Positions 55,075-63,575 of a DNA stretch of 64,000 nt are shown piece by piece. The stretch comes from Rhodobacterales bacterium (GTDB taxonomy: Bacteria > Pseudomonadota > Alphaproteobacteria > Rhodobacterales > Rhodobacteraceae), in NCBI GenBank assembly GCA_002748265.1, contig PDRY01000023.1:1-64000 (forward strand), in the 5' to 3' direction. Position numbers and translations under genes: made by a program. Under the pieces are notes generated by a model. The model worked only from the letters and a program-made list of their open reading frames with translations. It made no database searches and was not told where the DNA came from. Every line of letters starts with the position of its first letter. The stretch's first letter is position 1.

Positions 55075-56418
55075 TTAGCCGGCGTTACACTCGCCCAGAG
55101 CACCGCCCGTGAACATCGGGTGATCGGCGGCATATTCGACCTGGCCGCGCGGGGTGATCTCCACGACTTCCAGAAGGTCGAATTCGCTGTCCGGGTTTTC
55201 CTTCCCGCGCACGACCAGCACGTCCTTGAAGCACTGGTGGTCGTCGGCACGGTAGAGCGTCGGGCCATTGCCCAGCCCGTCGAACTCGAAGCCTTCAAGC
55301 GCTTCGACGACGGCGCAGGGGTTGAAGGACCCGGCGCGCTGCACGGCATCGGCATAGAGCAGCGTCTGCACGTAGCAGGTGTGCGCCGCCTGGCTGGGCG
55401 GGAAGCCGTATTTCTGGCCGAAGGACTGCACGAAGGCCTTGGAGCCTTCGTCGGTCAGCGACCAGTGCCAGTTGGTCGAACCGGGGATGCCCTTGATGTT
55501 CTGACCGGCGCCGCGCGCCATCAGGCGCGAGAACAGCGGCACGACGATCTGGAAATCCTTGCCGTTCACGACTTTCTCGCGCAGGCCGAACTGCACGGCA
55601 TTGGTGAGCGAGTTCACCATGTCGCCGCCGTAGTGGTTCAGGATCAGAACGTCGGCATCGGTGTTCAGCACCGGCGCGATGTAGGACGAGAAGTCCCCGG
55701 CGCCCAGCGGGGTGCGGACCTTCTCGATGGTGTCCCAGCCCATGGCCTCGGTGGCGGCAGCAATGGATTCTTCCTGGGTCCAGCCCCAAGTGTAATCCGC
55801 CGTCAGGTGATAGGCCTTGCGGTCGTCGCCGTAGAGGTTCTTCAGCACCGGAGCGAGCGCCGCAGCGGACATGTAACCGTTGAAGAAGTGACGGAACCCG
55901 TTGGCTTTCTTGTCCTTGCCGGTGGTGTCGTTCGAATGCGTCAGACCGGCCATAAAGATCACACCGGCTTCCTGGCACAGGCCCTGCACGGCGATCGCCA
56001 CGCCCGAGGACGAGCCCCCGGTGATCATGATCGCGCCGTCCTTTTCGATCATCGACTTGGCCGAAGCGCGGGCGGCGTCAGACTTGGTCTGAGTGTCGCC
56101 GGTCACATATTCGACCTTCTTGCCGAGGATCCCGGTGCCGTCGAGCACCTTCGAGGAGAAGGTGTTCAGCATGCCGCCGTCGCCGCCGCCGTTCAGGTGC
56201 TCGACCGCCAGTTCATAGGCGCGCAGCTCGTCCGCGCCTTCGTCGGCATAAGCGCCGGTCTGGGGCACGTTGAAGCCCAGCGTGACGGAGCCGCCGCTGG
56301 GTTCGTTGGTGAAGGCCGATGCGCTGGACGCGGTGAAGACCGTCGGCAGCGCAAGCCCCGCCCCAGTCACGGCGCTGGTCTTGAGCAGACCGCGACGGGT
56401 GAAGTTGGATTTCGTCAT
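55075..56418 (-). CDS. TAT-exported ABC substrate-binding protein (LivK/amide-binding type)
   Basis: The 447-residue protein has a twin-arginine signal (TRRGLLKTSAVTGAGLALP) and a periplasmic binding protein fold of the leucine/amide/urea-binding class (VTLGFNVPQTGAYADEGADEL, TGGSSSGVAIAVQGLCQE). TAT export suggests folding before secretion. Size fits the LivK-like family; the ligand could be branched-chain amino acids, amides or urea-like compounds. ATG 56418 has GGAGGAAA upstream. It is divergent from the XRE regulator gene. Confidence 0.88.
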   Translation of the reverse strand: MTKSNFTRRGLLKTSAVTGAGLALPTVFTASSASAFTNEPSGGSVTLGFNVPQTGAYADEGADELRAYELAVEHLNGGGDGGMLNTFSSKVLDGTGILGKKVEYVTGDTQTKSDAARASAKSMIEKDGAIMITGGSSSGVAIAVQGLCQEAGVIFMAGLTHSNDTTGKDKKANGFRHFFNGYMSAAALAPVLKNLYGDDRKAYHLTADYTWGWTQEESIAAATEAMGWDTIEKVRTPLGAGDFSSYIAPVLNTDADVLILNHYGGDMVNSLTNAVQFGLREKVVNGKDFQIVVPLFSRLMARGAGQNIKGIPGSTNWHWSLTDEGSKAFVQSFGQKYGFPPSQAAHTCYVQTLLYADAVQRAGSFNPCAVVEALEGFEFDGLGNGPTLYRADDHQCFKDVLVVRGKENPDSEFDLLEVVEITPRGQVEYAADHPMFTGGALGECNAG

Positions 56419-56589
56419 GGATTTCCTCCCTGGATCGAAGCGCCCGTGAGCCTCCCCGCTCCGGGCGCATCTTTGCGTGTGTCCGTTATCGGCCACCTTC
56501 CCAGTATCGCGGGCTTTCAGAAAATTGCGCAACATGGCGCTTGATCGTCAGATATTTTCTGTAAAATAATCATCAAAGCGGCGCAGAAA

Positions 56590-56609
56590 TCTGAAAATTG
56601 GTTTTCAGA
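56590..56609. promoter_or_regulatory. Perfect inverted repeat upstream of the XRE/DHp regulator
   Basis: TCTGAAAA-TTGG-TTTTCAGA is a perfect 8-bp inverted repeat with 4-base centre, ending 13 bases before the GTG start of the regulator. A related half-site (TTTTCTG) occurs about 40 bases further up, and a TTGCGCAA palindrome at 56525-56532. The position fits an autoregulatory operator and could also serve the divergent binding-protein gene. Confidence 0.6.
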
Positions 56610-56622
56610 GAGGGGGAGGCAC

Positions 56623-57930
56623 GTGTCAGAACAAGAGGTTGCGGACGGTGCCGGGCGGCGCCTGCGGGCCGCGCGGATGGCGCGGGGGATGCGGCAGGCC
56701 GATCTGGCGAAGGCGGCGGGGATCTCGGCCTCCTATCTCAATCTGATCGAGCATGACCGGCGCAGAATCGGCGGGCGGCTGCTGCACGATCTGGCGCGGG
56801 AGCTGGGACTGGAGCCGTCGGTCCTGACGGAGGGGGCTGACAGTGCCGTGGCCGGACGGCTCGCCGCCGTGGCCGCGCGCGCGGGCAGCACGGCCGGGCA
56901 GGCGGAAGATCTGGCGGCGCGGCATCCCGACTGGGCAACACTGATCCTGAACCAGGCGGAGCGGCTCGACCGGCTTGAGGCGCGGGTTACGGCGCTCACC
57001 GACCGGCTGGCCCATGATCCGCAGATGGCGGAGGCGCTGCACGACGTGATCTCGGCGGTCACGGCGATCCGCTCCACAGCGGCGATCCTGACGGAATCCG
57101 AAGAGCTTGACGCCGATTGGCGGCGCCGGTTTCACGCCAATCTTCACCAGGACGCGCTGCGGCTCACGGAGCGTTCAGGCGCGTTGCTGGCCGGGTTGGA
57201 ATCGCCTGCGGGGCAATTGGTGCGTGCGCCATGGGAGGAGGCGGAAGCCGTCTTCACGCGCCACGGTTATCACTTTGCCGCCCTCGAAGAGGGGGGCGAT
57301 CCCGGCCGGGTCGCCCTGCAGGAGCCGGGACCAACCAGCCCCTCCGCGCGCCGGATGCTGGCGCGATGGCTCGCGCGCTATGCTCAGGATGCGATGGCGC
57401 TTCCGCTCGAGCCGTTTTCGGACGCCGCGCGGGCGCGGAATTATGATCCTCTGCGGATCGCCCGTGATCTGAACGTCCCGCTTGCCCGGGTATTGCGGCG
57501 GCTCTCCAGCCTGCCTGAGGGGGAGGGGCATCCCGCCTTCGGGATTACCGTTTGTGACGGAGGCGGGGGGCTCTTGTTCCGCAAGCCGCTCGCGCGGCTG
57601 ACCTTGCCGCGGGGGGGCGGAGGCTGCCCGCTCTGGCCGCTTTACGGCGCGCTGCTGCGGCCGGGCCAACCGATTGACGAAGTGGTGCGGCTGCCCGACG
57701 CCGGGGCTGCGCCGCTGCGCGCGGTGGCGATTGCCGATCCGCAAGGGTTGAACCCAACCGGCACCCCGCGTGCGGAGGCGACCATGCTGCTGAGTGTTGC
57801 GCCAGAGGGGGCGGAGGCCGCTCCTGTCGGGCCGGGATGCCGTAGCTGCGCCCGCGAGCAGTGCTCGGCCCGGCGCGAACCGGTCTGGCCCGGCGGCGCG
57901 GCGGATGTGACGGATGCCGCGACACTTTGA
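56623..57930 (+). CDS. XRE-family regulator with internal DHp-like segment and ScfR/RamB-like C-terminus
   Basis: The 435-residue protein starts at GTG with AGGGGGAGG upstream. An HTH_3 domain lies at about residues 11-65 (QADLAKAAGISASYLNLIE). Residues 138-192 resemble the HisKA dimerisation/phosphoacceptor hairpin: HDVISAVTAIR at 140-150, then RRRFHANLHQDALRLTE. The last 140 residues resemble ScfR/RamB-type short-chain fatty acyl regulators (CPLWPLYGALL, GCRSCAREQCSARREP with CxxCxxxxC). No kinase ATP-binding domain is present. Downstream genes encode a receiver and a histidine kinase, so a signalling link is likely; phosphorylation of His140 is speculation. Confidence 0.78.
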   Translation: MSEQEVADGAGRRLRAARMARGMRQADLAKAAGISASYLNLIEHDRRRIGGRLLHDLARELGLEPSVLTEGADSAVAGRLAAVAARAGSTAGQAEDLAARHPDWATLILNQAERLDRLEARVTALTDRLAHDPQMAEALHDVISAVTAIRSTAAILTESEELDADWRRRFHANLHQDALRLTERSGALLAGLESPAGQLVRAPWEEAEAVFTRHGYHFAALEEGGDPGRVALQEPGPTSPSARRMLARWLARYAQDAMALPLEPFSDAARARNYDPLRIARDLNVPLARVLRRLSSLPEGEGHPAFGITVCDGGGGLLFRKPLARLTLPRGGGGCPLWPLYGALLRPGQPIDEVVRLPDAGAAPLRAVAIADPQGLNPTGTPRAEATMLLSVAPEGAEAAPVGPGCRSCAREQCSARREPVWPGGAADVTDAATL

Positions 57931-57993
57931 CAGCCCGCGCGCGGGGCGCAATAGTGGACGGCGCCGCTGGGGAGGCGGCCAGGGAGGAAGCCC

Positions 57994-58362
57994 ATGGGCC
58001 AACGCGTTCTTCTGATTGAAGACGAACCGAACATTATTGAGGCGATCAGTTTCATTCTGACCCGCGATGGATGGACCGTGCACACCCATGAGGACGGCAC
58101 GACCGCTATGGAGAAAGTGACCGCCTCGCTGCCGGATCTGGTGATCCTCGATGTCATGCTGCCGGGTAAATCCGGCTTCGACATCCTGCATGACATCCGC
58201 TCCGAAACCGCCACGGCGGAGGTGCCGGTCCTGATGCTGACCGCGCGCGGCCAGACCCGCGACCGGGAGCTGGCCCGTAAGCTGGGCGTGACCCGGTTCA
58301 TGACGAAACCGTTTTCGAACGACGAGATCCGCGATGCCGTCCGCGCGCTCGCCTCGGGGTGA
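57994..58362 (+). CDS. Receiver-only response regulator
   Basis: The 122-residue protein is a single REC domain with acidic pocket Glu9-Asp10-Glu11, phosphoacceptor Asp53 (LVILDVMLPG), Thr83 (LMLTARG) and Lys105 (FMTKPFS). It has no output domain, so it must act through protein contacts or as a phosphorelay carrier. The kinase gene is 215 bases downstream and the DHp-like regulator gene is 63 bases upstream. AGGGAGGAA precedes the start. Confidence 0.93.
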   Translation: MGQRVLLIEDEPNIIEAISFILTRDGWTVHTHEDGTTAMEKVTASLPDLVILDVMLPGKSGFDILHDIRSETATAEVPVLMLTARGQTRDRELARKLGVTRFMTKPFSNDEIRDAVRALASG

Positions 58363-58576
58363 GTCCGACACCCGGCGCCGCCTGCGCGACACCGCCCGGC
58401 TGTTGCCGCTGGCCGGAGCGCTTGCCATGGTGCTGCCGCTGCTCTGGCGGGGCAGCGATCTGACCTGGGCGATGACGCCGGTGCTGATCTACCTGTTTGC
58501 GGTCTGGATCGCGCTCATCATCGTGGCGGCTCTGCTGGCGCGGGGGCTGTGCGACCCGCCGAGACGGTCTGACTGA
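58334..58576 (+). CDS. Small two-helix membrane protein
   Basis: The 80-residue protein has a basic N-terminus (RRRLRDTARLL) and two hydrophobic helices (LAGALAMVLPLLW and LIYLFAVWIALIIVAALLARG). It overlaps the response-regulator gene by 29 bases and the kinase start by 1 base, so translation of all three is coupled. It resembles the small membrane partners that often accompany SLC5-type transporters; a role supporting the sensor is an inference. Confidence 0.7.
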   Translation: MPSARSPRGESDTRRRLRDTARLLPLAGALAMVLPLLWRGSDLTWAMTPVLIYLFAVWIALIIVAALLARGLCDPPRRSD

Positions 58577-61176
58577 TGTCGCTCAATCTTCTGGCGGCGG
58601 CGGCGCTGCTGTATACGGCCTTCCTGTTCGGCATTGCCCATCTGGCGGATCGCCGGGCGGAGCGGGGGCGCGGCGTGTGGCTGAGCTCTCCGGTGGTCTA
58701 CACGCTGTCGCTGTCCGTCTATTGCACCGCCTGGACCTTCTATGGCGCGGTCGGCTACGCGGCGCGGTCCGGGCTTGAATATCTGACGATCTATCTGGGG
58801 CCGACGCTGGTGATGACCGGGTGGTGGGTGCTGCTGCGGCGGCTGGTCCGGGTCGGACGCGAGAGCCGCATCACCTCCATCGCGGATCTCGTGGCGTCGC
58901 GCTTTGGGCGTTCTGCGGTGTTGGGCGCAGGGGTCACGGTGCTCGCTGTAGTGGCGGTGACCCCGTATATCGCTTTGCAGTTGCAGTCGGTCACACTGTC
59001 CTTGGGCGTGTTCGCGAAGGCCCACGGGGGTGAAGATCCTCGGTCTCCGGCGATCTGGGTCGCGGCGGGGCTGGCGGCCTTCACCATCCTGTTCGGCACC
59101 CGCAACCTGGATGCCAATGAACGCCACCATGGGGTGGTCACCGCCATCGCGGTGGAGGCCGTCGTCAAGCTCGTGGCGCTTACAGCCGTGGGCGGCTTCG
59201 TGGTGTGGTCGCTGGCCGGAGGCCCCGCGCCACTGGCGCGCCTGATCGCGCAGTCTCCGCTGGCCGAGGTGCCCCAGAGCGGCGGGCGTTGGATCGGCTT
59301 GACGATGGTCTCGGCGCTCGCGTTCCTGACCCTGCCGCGGATGTTTCAGGTGCTGGTGGTCGAGAACACCGATGAGCGCCATCTGGCCACCGCAAGCTGG
59401 GCCTTCCCGGCCTATCTGCTGGCCATGAGCCTGTTCACCGTGCCCATCGCCGTGGTCGGCATGGAGCTGTCCGCGCCGGGCGCGAATCCCGACCTGTTCG
59501 TTTTGTCGCTGCCTCTGGACCAGGGGCGCGAAGGGTTGGCCCTATTGGCGTTCCTGGGTGGGTTCTCGTCGGCGACGTCCATGGTGATCGTGGCGACGAT
59601 TGCCCTCTCGACCATGGTGTCGAACCACATCGTGCTGCCGCTTTGGCTGTCGGGCACGCGGCGGCGTGCGACCATGGCGGGGGATATCCGCCGCTTGCTC
59701 TTGCGGGCCCGCAGGGCGTCGATCGTCGCCATCTTGGGGATGGGCTATCTATATTACCACGTCTCAGGCGGCGGCGCGGCTCTGGCTTCGATTGGCACGA
59801 TCTCGTTCGTCGGGATCATCCAGATTGCGCCCGCGCTGATAGCGGGGCTGTTCTGGCGTGGGGCCAGCCCGCTGGGCGCGGCTTTGGGTCTGACCGCAGG
59901 CTTTGCAATCTGGATCTGGGGGCTGCTGTTGCCCTCTGCCGGGCTGATCAGTGCGCAGATCATGGCGTCCGGGCCGTTCGGTATCGCGGCTCTGCGCCCC
60001 CATGCTCTGTTCGGGAGCAGCATGCTCGACCCGGTTCTGGCAACGGCGTTGTGGTCGCTGACGGCGAACGCGGTTCTGCTCGCCGCGGGATCGCTGCTGA
60101 CGGGTACGGCAGCGCCCCTGAACGAGGAGTTCCCCGCAGAGCCCAGAAGCGCCGAAGAGCTGTTGCTCATGTCGCAGCGCATCCTGGGCGCACGTGAAGC
60201 GCGGGCCTTTTTCGCGGCAGAGGCACTGGCGCAGGGCGTGGCGGGATCGCCCGACGTGACCCCCGAACTGCTGGAGCGGCTCGAGCGGCTCATGGCGGGG
60301 TCCGTGGGGGCCGCGACGGCCCACGCCATGGTTGGCCAGATGGCCGGAGGCAGCGGCGCGCTTTCGGCGGAAGACCTGTTTGCTGTCGCGGATGAGGCCG
60401 CACAGATCATGGAGTATTCCGCCCGGCTGGAGGCCAAGAGCCGCGAGCAGGAGCGCACCGCCCGCGCCCTACGGAGCGCCAACGCAAAGCTCACCGCGCT
60501 TGGGCATCAAAAGGATGCGTTCCTCAGCCAGATCAGCCACGAGCTGCGCACCCCGATGACGTCGATCCGGGCGTTTTCGGACATTCTGGCGGAGCCCGGC
60601 CTGCCTTCGGAGGATCGCAACCGCTTTGCTGGCATCATCCGCACGGAAGCGATCCGGCTCACCCGGCTTCTGGATGATCTTTTGGATCTGTCCGTGTTGG
60701 AGAACGGTCACGTGACGCTCAACATCGCCCATGGTCGGCTCGACGAGGTCATCGACCGTGCGCTCGATGCCGCAGGGGCGTCGGCGGCGGCGCTTGAGGT
60801 GCGCCGTGACCGAAGCCGGGAGGCGCGTGTCGCGCTCGATACCGATCTGGATCGGCTCGCTCAGGTGTTCATCAATCTGATGACCAATGCGGCCAAATAC
60901 TGCGATGCGCCCAAGCCGCGCCTGATCTTGCGCGCGGGCGAGGTGGATGGGCGCAACGTCATGGATTTCATCGACAATGGGTCGGGCATTCCGGCTGACA
61001 AGGTGGATCTGATCTTTGAAAAATTCGCGCGGCTGGGTGAGGATTCCAAAGCGGGCGGGGCGGGGCTCGGGCTCGCCATTTGCCGCGAGGTCATGGACCG
61101 GCTGGGCGGCGGGGTGGATTACCTGCCCGGCGAAGAGGGCGCCGCGTTTCGGGTCACGCTTCCGGGCGCGCGTTAG
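58576..61176 (+). CDS. SLC5 transporter-histidine kinase fusion (CrbS/CbrA-type sensor)
   Basis: In this 866-residue protein, residues 1-510 form a sodium:solute symporter-like domain of about 13 helices. A helical linker of about 130 residues follows. The kinase core has the H-box SHELRTPMTS with His655, N-box NLMTNAAKY, G1 DNGSGI, F-box FEKFARL and G2 GAGLGLAI. Such fusions (CrbS, CbrA) sense or transport a solute such as acetate or histidine and signal to a response regulator. The receiver-only protein upstream is the probable partner. No PAS domain is clear. Confidence 0.9.
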   Translation: MSLNLLAAAALLYTAFLFGIAHLADRRAERGRGVWLSSPVVYTLSLSVYCTAWTFYGAVGYAARSGLEYLTIYLGPTLVMTGWWVLLRRLVRVGRESRITSIADLVASRFGRSAVLGAGVTVLAVVAVTPYIALQLQSVTLSLGVFAKAHGGEDPRSPAIWVAAGLAAFTILFGTRNLDANERHHGVVTAIAVEAVVKLVALTAVGGFVVWSLAGGPAPLARLIAQSPLAEVPQSGGRWIGLTMVSALAFLTLPRMFQVLVVENTDERHLATASWAFPAYLLAMSLFTVPIAVVGMELSAPGANPDLFVLSLPLDQGREGLALLAFLGGFSSATSMVIVATIALSTMVSNHIVLPLWLSGTRRRATMAGDIRRLLLRARRASIVAILGMGYLYYHVSGGGAALASIGTISFVGIIQIAPALIAGLFWRGASPLGAALGLTAGFAIWIWGLLLPSAGLISAQIMASGPFGIAALRPHALFGSSMLDPVLATALWSLTANAVLLAAGSLLTGTAAPLNEEFPAEPRSAEELLLMSQRILGAREARAFFAAEALAQGVAGSPDVTPELLERLERLMAGSVGAATAHAMVGQMAGGSGALSAEDLFAVADEAAQIMEYSARLEAKSREQERTARALRSANAKLTALGHQKDAFLSQISHELRTPMTSIRAFSDILAEPGLPSEDRNRFAGIIRTEAIRLTRLLDDLLDLSVLENGHVTLNIAHGRLDEVIDRALDAAGASAAALEVRRDRSREARVALDTDLDRLAQVFINLMTNAAKYCDAPKPRLILRAGEVDGRNVMDFIDNGSGIPADKVDLIFEKFARLGEDSKAGGAGLGLAICREVMDRLGGGVDYLPGEEGAAFRVTLPGAR

Positions 61177-61240
61177 GCCTCTGGTAACGTGCGCGCGCTA
61201 AGGGTGAAGACCGTTAGCACTCTTGGGTCATGGGGGTATC

Positions 61241-61372
61241 ATGGGGATCGCCACGCTTATGCGCCGCTGGCTGCCGCGTCGTCCGGTGTCCACGGTGCCG
61301 CCAATCTCCAACGGCGGTGCGATGAGCGTGGCCTGCCTGCGGGCGGCGACCGGACGTGAGGGGCGGGCATGA
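61241..61372 (+). CDS. 43-codon ORF coupled to the FliM-like gene
   Basis: ATG at 61241 opens a 43-residue basic reading frame (MGIATLMRRWLPRRPV...) whose TGA overlaps the next ATG (ATGA). A run of five G lies 5 bases upstream. It may be a small real gene or a leader that couples translation of the FliM-like protein. No family is recognised. Confidence 0.35.
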   Translation: MGIATLMRRWLPRRPVSTVPPISNGGAMSVACLRAATGREGRA

Positions 61373-62520
61373 CTGCAGCCGTTGGCGTGCTGACCCGCAA
61401 GGTCGCGGCGAAGGCCGCGCCGCCAGACGCGGGCCCCGTGGTGCGGCGTGCCATGCGGCAGGCGGCGGATCGCCTTTTGGGATTGGATGCGCAGGTGTCC
61501 GGCATCGAGATCACAACCGCAACGCCGGAGCAGCTCCTTGCTCCCTGCGGGGAGCAGAGCCTGCTCCTGACGCTGGAACGGGAGGGCGCTGTCGTTGGTG
61601 CCGTATCGATGGAACAGCCGGTGTGGTCGGCCTTGGTGGCCTTGCAAACGATAGGGCGGATCGGGCGTTCTGACGCGCGGGCGCCCTCCGGGGCCGATGC
61701 CGCCATGGCGGAGCCGTTGATCAACAGCTTCATCCAGGCCCTGTTGGCGCAGGACGTGCCTGATGAGCTCGCGGCCTGGATGCCGGGCTTGGTGGTCGGA
61801 AAGCGATTGCGGTCCAGAAGGATTGTCGAGCTGACGATGCCGCCCCACCCGATCGGAGCGCTGACCGTGAACATGGCCCTCGAAGACGAGGAGACGGCAG
61901 CGCTATGCCTTTTCGCCACAGAACCCGCGCCAGAGGAACATGCTGCGGAATCGGCCGACTGGTCCGAGAGCTGGTCGCGGGTGGCCCGCCAGGCGCCCGT
62001 GCGACTGGAGGCGCGACTGCACCGTTTCACCCTGCCGCTGAGCCGCGTGTCCGCCTTGTCCGCCGGAGATGTCTTGCCCCTGGATGGCGCCAGCGTGGCG
62101 GGGTTGGAGCTGATCGCGGCAGGCGGGCAGGTTGCAGCCCGCGCGCGGCTAGGCAGGATCGGGTCCATGCGCGCCGCGCGTATCGAAGCGCCGGCCGCAC
62201 CCACCATGCGGGATCTGCACGATGGCGCCGCCGAAGCATTCCCGGCCATCGACAGCGCAGGGCCGGATGCACTGTCGATTGAAGATGTGCCATTGGTGCC
62301 GGACATCGAAGACGGGGCGTTGAGCGCCGACAGGGCACCCGGCTTGGACGACCTTCCCGCTTTGACAGAAGAGGTCCAGGACCAGGCGATCCCGCCGGAC
62401 GCGCCCGATTTCGACACCGAAGCGAGCGAGCCCCTGACTGCGGCGGCACCGGATCTCGATCTGGACCTTCCGGCCCCAATTGATTTCGGCCTGCCACCTT
62501 TGGACGTGCCAGAAAGCTAA
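61369..62520 (+). CDS. Orphan FliM/SpoA-domain protein with acidic tail
   Basis: The 383-residue protein has an N-terminal region like FliM middle domains (VVRRAMRQAADRLLGLDAQV, later GLVVGKRLRSRRIVEL). A SpoA (FliM/FliN C-terminal) domain lies at about residues 211-275 (LEARLHRFTLPLSRVSALSAGDVLPLDG). The last 110 residues are acidic, Pro-rich and low-complexity. The N-terminal CheY-binding motif of true FliM is not evident. No flagellar genes are near. It could be a flagellar switch relative placed outside its operon or a repurposed protein in a signalling locus. Confidence 0.72.
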   Translation: MTAAVGVLTRKVAAKAAPPDAGPVVRRAMRQAADRLLGLDAQVSGIEITTATPEQLLAPCGEQSLLLTLEREGAVVGAVSMEQPVWSALVALQTIGRIGRSDARAPSGADAAMAEPLINSFIQALLAQDVPDELAAWMPGLVVGKRLRSRRIVELTMPPHPIGALTVNMALEDEETAALCLFATEPAPEEHAAESADWSESWSRVARQAPVRLEARLHRFTLPLSRVSALSAGDVLPLDGASVAGLELIAAGGQVAARARLGRIGSMRAARIEAPAAPTMRDLHDGAAEAFPAIDSAGPDALSIEDVPLVPDIEDGALSADRAPGLDDLPALTEEVQDQAIPPDAPDFDTEASEPLTAAAPDLDLDLPAPIDFGLPPLDVPES

Positions 62521-62582
62521 CCTGAGCGGTTTCCCTCGCACTCTCAATTGCCATGGAAGGAAAAGCGCCCTAGATAAAACAC

Positions 62583-62921
62583 ATGGAGAAGTTGACACAT
62601 ATCCCGGACGAAGCGATGGCAGATGCCGCCGATGCGGCGGCTTCGGTGATGCGCGTGTTGTCCAACCCGGCCCGTCTGCGGCTGCTGTGCGCGCTTGTCG
62701 GCGCTGATCGCACGGTCGGAGAGCTTGAAGAGGTTTTGGGTGCGCCCCAGGCTTATGTCTCGGGTCAGCTGGCGCGGCTCCGGGCCGAGGGGCTTGTCGT
62801 CGCGGAGCGGGAGGGGCGCCAGATCCGGTATCGCCTGTCCGACCCGCGCGTGACCCCGGTTCTTGAGCGCCTCTTCGAAGTGTTCTGCCCGGCGGATGCG
62901 GCGCTGCTTACCGAAAGCTAA
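62583..62921 (+). CDS. ArsR-family winged-helix regulator
   Basis: The 112-residue regulator has the ArsR core: VMRVLSNPARLRLLCALV, then ELEEVLGAPQAYVSGQLARLRAEGLV and EREGRQIRYRLSD as wing. The ELCVC-type metal site is absent, so the effector may be sulfide, polysulfide or another signal. Cys residues remain at LLCAL and at VFCPAD. No obvious target gene is adjacent. Confidence 0.9.
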   Translation: MEKLTHIPDEAMADAADAAASVMRVLSNPARLRLLCALVGADRTVGELEEVLGAPQAYVSGQLARLRAEGLVVAEREGRQIRYRLSDPRVTPVLERLFEVFCPADAALLTES

Positions 62922-62951
62922 TCGCGGCTTGATGAGATGTGCGGCCCCCTG

Positions 62952-63167
62952 TCACGCAAGGACAAGGCCGACAACCACCATGCCAAGCCCCAGCATTGAC
63001 ATGAACAAGGCCGCAATGTTGATCGGCAAGATGCTCTGCATGCGGTCTCGCAGTGCCGTGTCGTCCAGCCCTGCCTTTCGAGCCCGGGCCACTTTGATTG
63101 CGGACCAGATGATCCCCACCAGACCCGCGAGTGTCAGCGCCACGCCGCCCCAGACCAAACCGCTCAT
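62952..63167 (-). CDS. Small two-helix membrane protein
   Basis: The 71-residue protein has two membrane helices (VWGGVALTLAGLVGIIW and IAALFMSMLGLGMVVVGLVL) separated by a polar loop (KVARARKAGLDDTALRDRM). GGGAG lies 7 bases before the ATG. It is conserved in style with small inner-membrane proteins of Rhodobacterales; function unknown. Confidence 0.78.
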   Translation of the reverse strand: MSGLVWGGVALTLAGLVGIIWSAIKVARARKAGLDDTALRDRMQSILPINIAALFMSMLGLGMVVVGLVLA

Positions 63168-63294
63168 TGTATCGCTCCCGTTTTCGCCTGTGTGTCGCTA
63201 GACCGCGTGTTGCCGGGGTGCAAGCCCTTCGCGCCCTCTTGCGGGGCGCGGCGGCAGCGACTACCACGGAACCTCGCCCCATAGGAGACCCGTC

Positions 63295-63573
63295 ATGACC
63301 GACATCGACAGCCTCACCGACACGTCCGAACCAACCAGCCAATACCGCGTCACCGCCAACGAGCTGCGCCAGTTCATCGAACGGTTCGAGCGGCTAGAAG
63401 CCGAAAAGAAAGACATTGCCGATCAGCAAAAGGAAGTCATGGCCGAAGCAAAAGGGCGTGGCTATGACACCAAAGTCATGCGCAAGCTGATCTCGCTGCG
63501 CAAGCGCGACCGCGATGACATCGCCGAGGAAGAAGCCGTCCTTGAAATGTACAAGGAAGCGCTTGGGATGTGA
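63295..63573 (+). CDS. gapR: GapR-type (DUF2312) nucleoid-associated protein
   Basis: The 92-residue protein has the DUF2312 core: VTANELRQFIERFERLEAEKKDI and GYDTKVMRKLISLRKRDRDDIAEEE. Caulobacter GapR clamps overtwisted DNA ahead of replication and transcription and aids topoisomerases. AGGAGA precedes the start. parE in this window encodes one of the topoisomerases this protein is thought to assist. Confidence 0.93.
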   Translation: MTDIDSLTDTSEPTSQYRVTANELRQFIERFERLEAEKKDIADQQKEVMAEAKGRGYDTKVMRKLISLRKRDRDDIAEEEAVLEMYKEALGM

Positions 63574-63575
63574 GC

